The translations under genes and the position numbers were made by a program. Shown piece by piece: positions 5,679 to 6,015 of a stretch of 6,015 nucleotides of DNA (position 1 is the first letter of the stretch; every line of letters starts with the position of its first letter). The stretch is taken from positions 1 through 6,015 of the forward strand of contig JAHIOG010000016.1 of assembly GCA_018895675.1 (NCBI GenBank), in the 5' to 3' direction. The DNA comes from a bacterium. GTDB lineage: Bacteria > Fidelibacterota > UBA2242. The notes under the pieces were generated by a model. It worked only from the letters and a program-made list of their open reading frames with translations. It searched no databases and was not told the origin of the DNA.

Positions 5679-6015
5679 ATGATTAAAGTAACATTGAATG
5701 ATGAAGAGAAGATAAAACTGATTAAACTGAGAGAAGGCTCCATTTCTGAACATTCCGAAAAGGCTTTGATGGTATTGTTAAGCAACGAAGGAAAATCGCC
5801 GCAGGAAATAGGTAAATTACTCCAGCGTAATCCCCATACCGTTCGCGACTGGTTAAAGAGATACAAAAATGAAGGGATTGAAGGCTTCAGGCGCCTTACC
5901 AGTCCAGGCAGACCCGCGGATAAGAGAAATTCCGGGAATGCAGTCATACTTGAAATAATAGATAAGAATCCCTCAGAATATGGATTTCATGCTAATTCTT
6001 GGACAGCCCCATTAA
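5679..6015 (+). CDS. IS630-family transposase, N-terminal part (cut by window edge)
   Basis: The frame is open from ATG at 5679 to the right edge, 112 residues with no stop. Residues about 26-62 form a helix-turn-helix: a helix around KALMVLLSNEG, then SPQEIGKLLQRNPHTVRDWLKRY, typical of the DNA-binding part of IS630/Tc1-mariner transposases. It continues with the family-like linker EGIEGFRRL and SPGRP (75-79), then a second winged-helix region with NPSEYGF (97-103) and SWTAPL (107-112), matching the usual P-x-x-x-G-x plus WT pattern. Full transposases of this family are about 330-350 residues, so the DDE catalytic domain lies outside the window and intactness cannot be judged. A related helix-turn-helix protein without a DDE domain remains possible. 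A Shine-Dalgarno precedes the start, partly within a hairpin. It has the same orientation as the lipid operon, 186 bases after plsY. Confidence 0.8.
   Translation, partial: MIKVTLNDEEKIKLIKLREGSISEHSEKALMVLLSNEGKSPQEIGKLLQRNPHTVRDWLKRYKNEGIEGFRRLTSPGRPADKRNSGNAVILEIIDKNPSEYGFHANSWTAPL

Noticed and set aside
5645..5947. Minus-strand open frame of 100 codons
   Set aside because: It is antisense to the transposase N-terminus, whose helix-turn-helix and SPGRP linker are clear on the plus strand.
1..6015. CRISPR array, tRNA or rRNA genes
   Set aside because: No regularly spaced repeats and no cloverleaf or ribosomal RNA sequence were seen. The only direct repeat has two imperfect copies.

Overview
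The window looks like a chromosomal piece from a Gram-negative bacterium. The leftmost gene encodes a secreted patatin joined to a POTRA and outer-membrane barrel, which needs an outer membrane. The form of PlsY (GSGNAGGTN rather than GSGNPGATN) and the joining of a DAK2 kinase to a DegV protein suggest, by inference only, the Bacteroidota/Ignavibacteriota/Calditrichota/Marinimicrobia side of the tree. Shine-Dalgarno sequences precede several genes, which argues against a typical Bacteroidia genome. No ribosomal or marker gene is present to settle the taxonomy.

Layout: (1) 1-2007, minus strand: a patatin-like phospholipase with POTRA and beta-barrel, start present, C-terminal end cut off by the left edge. 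(2) 2008-2337: a 330-base divergent intergenic region with a widely spaced 10-bp inverted repeat and an unconvincing 49-codon frame. (3) 2338-5492, plus strand: a probable operon of a DUF502 membrane protein, a 596-residue DAK2-DegV fusion that looks like a one-chain fatty acid kinase (FakA catalytic part plus FakB), and the acyl-phosphate:glycerol-3-phosphate acyltransferase PlsY, whose ATG directly follows the stop codon of the fusion gene. (4) 5493-5678: an AT-rich gap with a weak hairpin, a degenerate direct repeat and a small hairpin over the next ribosome binding site. (5) 5679-6015: the N-terminal third or so of an IS630-type transposase, cut by the right edge.

The theme is fatty acid uptake into membrane lipid. 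The proposed flow is: the fusion protein binds a free fatty acid in its DegV half and phosphorylates it with its DAK2 half; PlsY transfers the acyl group from acyl-phosphate to glycerol-3-phosphate to make lysophosphatidic acid. The divergent patatin could release fatty acids from phospholipid outside the cell or at its surface and so feed this route, but that link rests on proximity alone. The most interesting object is the fusion: it keeps the FakA catalytic Cys/His residues and the FakB ligand-site motifs in one chain, and has its FakB-like domain where classical FakA has its FakB-docking C-terminal domain.
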